From an uncultured Longilinea sp. (GTDB lineage Bacteria; Chloroflexota; Anaerolineae; Anaerolineales; Anaerolineaceae), in NCBI GenBank assembly GCA_937863945.1, contig CALMIB010000303.1, positions 1-6,506 of the forward strand: DNA of 6,506 nucleotides, read 5' to 3'. Shown here one piece after another: positions 6,208 to 6,506 of this stretch (position 1 is its first letter; each line of letters opens with the position of its first letter). The notes under the pieces were generated by a model. That model was given only the letters and a program-made list of their open reading frames with translations. It was not told where the DNA came from and ran no database searches. A program made the translations under genes and the position numbers.

Positions 6208-6244
6208 AAAAAACCTCCGGACGATCCCAGGACCGCCGGAGGTT
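6208..6244 (-). terminator. Intrinsic terminator of the right-edge M23 gene
   Basis: Read on the minus strand, AACCTCCGG (6244-6236) and CCGGAGGTT (6220-6212) form a perfect 9-bp stem with a 15-nt loop, followed by six T (6213-6208, overlapping the last two stem bases). It begins 25 nt after the M23 stop codon and separates that gene from the MEMO-priA promoter. Confidence 0.85.
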
Positions 6245-6269
6245 CAATGACACATGAGCCGGTTCAGAT

Positions 6270-6506
6270 CTACTGCAGGAACTGGTGCGGGTTGACCTTG
6301 CCGTAAGTGTCGCTGTACATTTCAAAATGCAGGTGCGGGCCGGTGGAGTTGCCGGTGCTGCCCATCAGGCCGATGGTCGCGCCTTGTGTGACGCTGGCGC
6401 CGCAGCCAGCGTAGATCTGGCTGAGGTGCGCGTACGTGGTCTGCCAGCCGTTGCCGTGATCGATGACGATCACGTAGCCGTAACCCAGGTCGTTCCAGCC
6501 GGAATA
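6270..6506 (-). CDS. M23 peptidase, C-terminal part, cut by window edge
   Basis: C-terminal 78 codons of a second M23 zinc endopeptidase acting on peptidoglycan. The frame is open to the right edge with no start needed inside the window; it begins YSGWNDLGYGYVIVIDHGNG. Visible active-site parts are TYAHLS and GPHLHFE, giving the late catalytic and metal-binding histidines. The HxxxD motif would lie beyond the edge. The stop is TAG at 6272-6270. The protein resembles the same region of the LysM/M23 protein at 1546-2643, including GSTGNSTGPHLHFE and a matching Cys (YAGCGASV against VRCGQSV). LysM domains and export signals, if present, are not in view. It has its own terminator and is transcribed toward, but separately from, the MEMO-priA operon. 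Confidence 0.92.
   Translation of the reverse strand, partial: YSGWNDLGYGYVIVIDHGNGWQTTYAHLSQIYAGCGASVTQGATIGLMGSTGNSTGPHLHFEMYSDTYGKVNPHQFLQ

Noticed and set aside
6081..6209. Longer start for the MEMO-family protein, 43 extra residues
   Set aside because: The extension covers the predicted promoter, ends in the neighbour's terminator, is unlike the family N terminus, and ATG 6080 has its own ribosome site.
1..6506. Novel defence, mobile or biosynthetic system
   Set aside because: All long genes fall into known families; no repeat array, transposase, integrase, toxin-antitoxin pair or inverted terminal repeat was found on either strand.

Overview
The window looks like a stretch of bacterial chromosome. 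It carries housekeeping genes, and I see no mobile element, CRISPR array, tRNA or rRNA. The coding parts are GC-rich and the first ~260 bases are clearly richer in A+T. The gene set is Rho, a LysM/M23 cell-wall peptidase, PriA and a bacterial MEMO-family protein. The M23 proteins carry the GSTGNSTGPHLHFE motif and a conserved cysteine, and GTG and TTG starts are used. Together these suggest a Chloroflexota bacterium of the Anaerolineae type. That placement is inferred from protein style and was not tested.

Layout, left to right. Positions 1-274 hold a promoter with a perfect extended -10 element and a leader of about 170-180 nt before rho. The leader contains a possible 10-codon leader peptide with a good Shine-Dalgarno site, two mutually exclusive hairpins and a 29-nt tract with no G that resembles a Rho-loading (rut) site. 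Positions 275-1549 (+) encode Rho. Positions 1546-2643 (+) encode a membrane-anchored or secreted protein with two LysM domains and an M23 endopeptidase domain; it overlaps the rho stop by 4 nt. A strong hairpin terminator at 2665-2699 separates this operon from the convergent minus-strand genes. Positions 2710-5235 (-) encode PriA, starting at TTG inside the stop codon of the upstream gene. Positions 5232-6080 (-) encode the MEMO-family protein. A promoter is predicted at 6157-6185 (-). A terminator at 6208-6244 (-) ends a second M23 peptidase gene (6270-6506, -) that runs off the right edge.

The window therefore holds two convergent two-gene operons, rho-M23 and MEMO-priA, each joined by a 4-nt stop/start overlap that implies translational coupling. 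The part most worth a second look is the rho leader. Its layout (leader peptide, stop codon, then an unstructured C-rich tract before rho) is what Rho-dependent autoregulation would need, and it is similar in logic to the rho leader of E. coli. No clearly new multi-gene system is visible.
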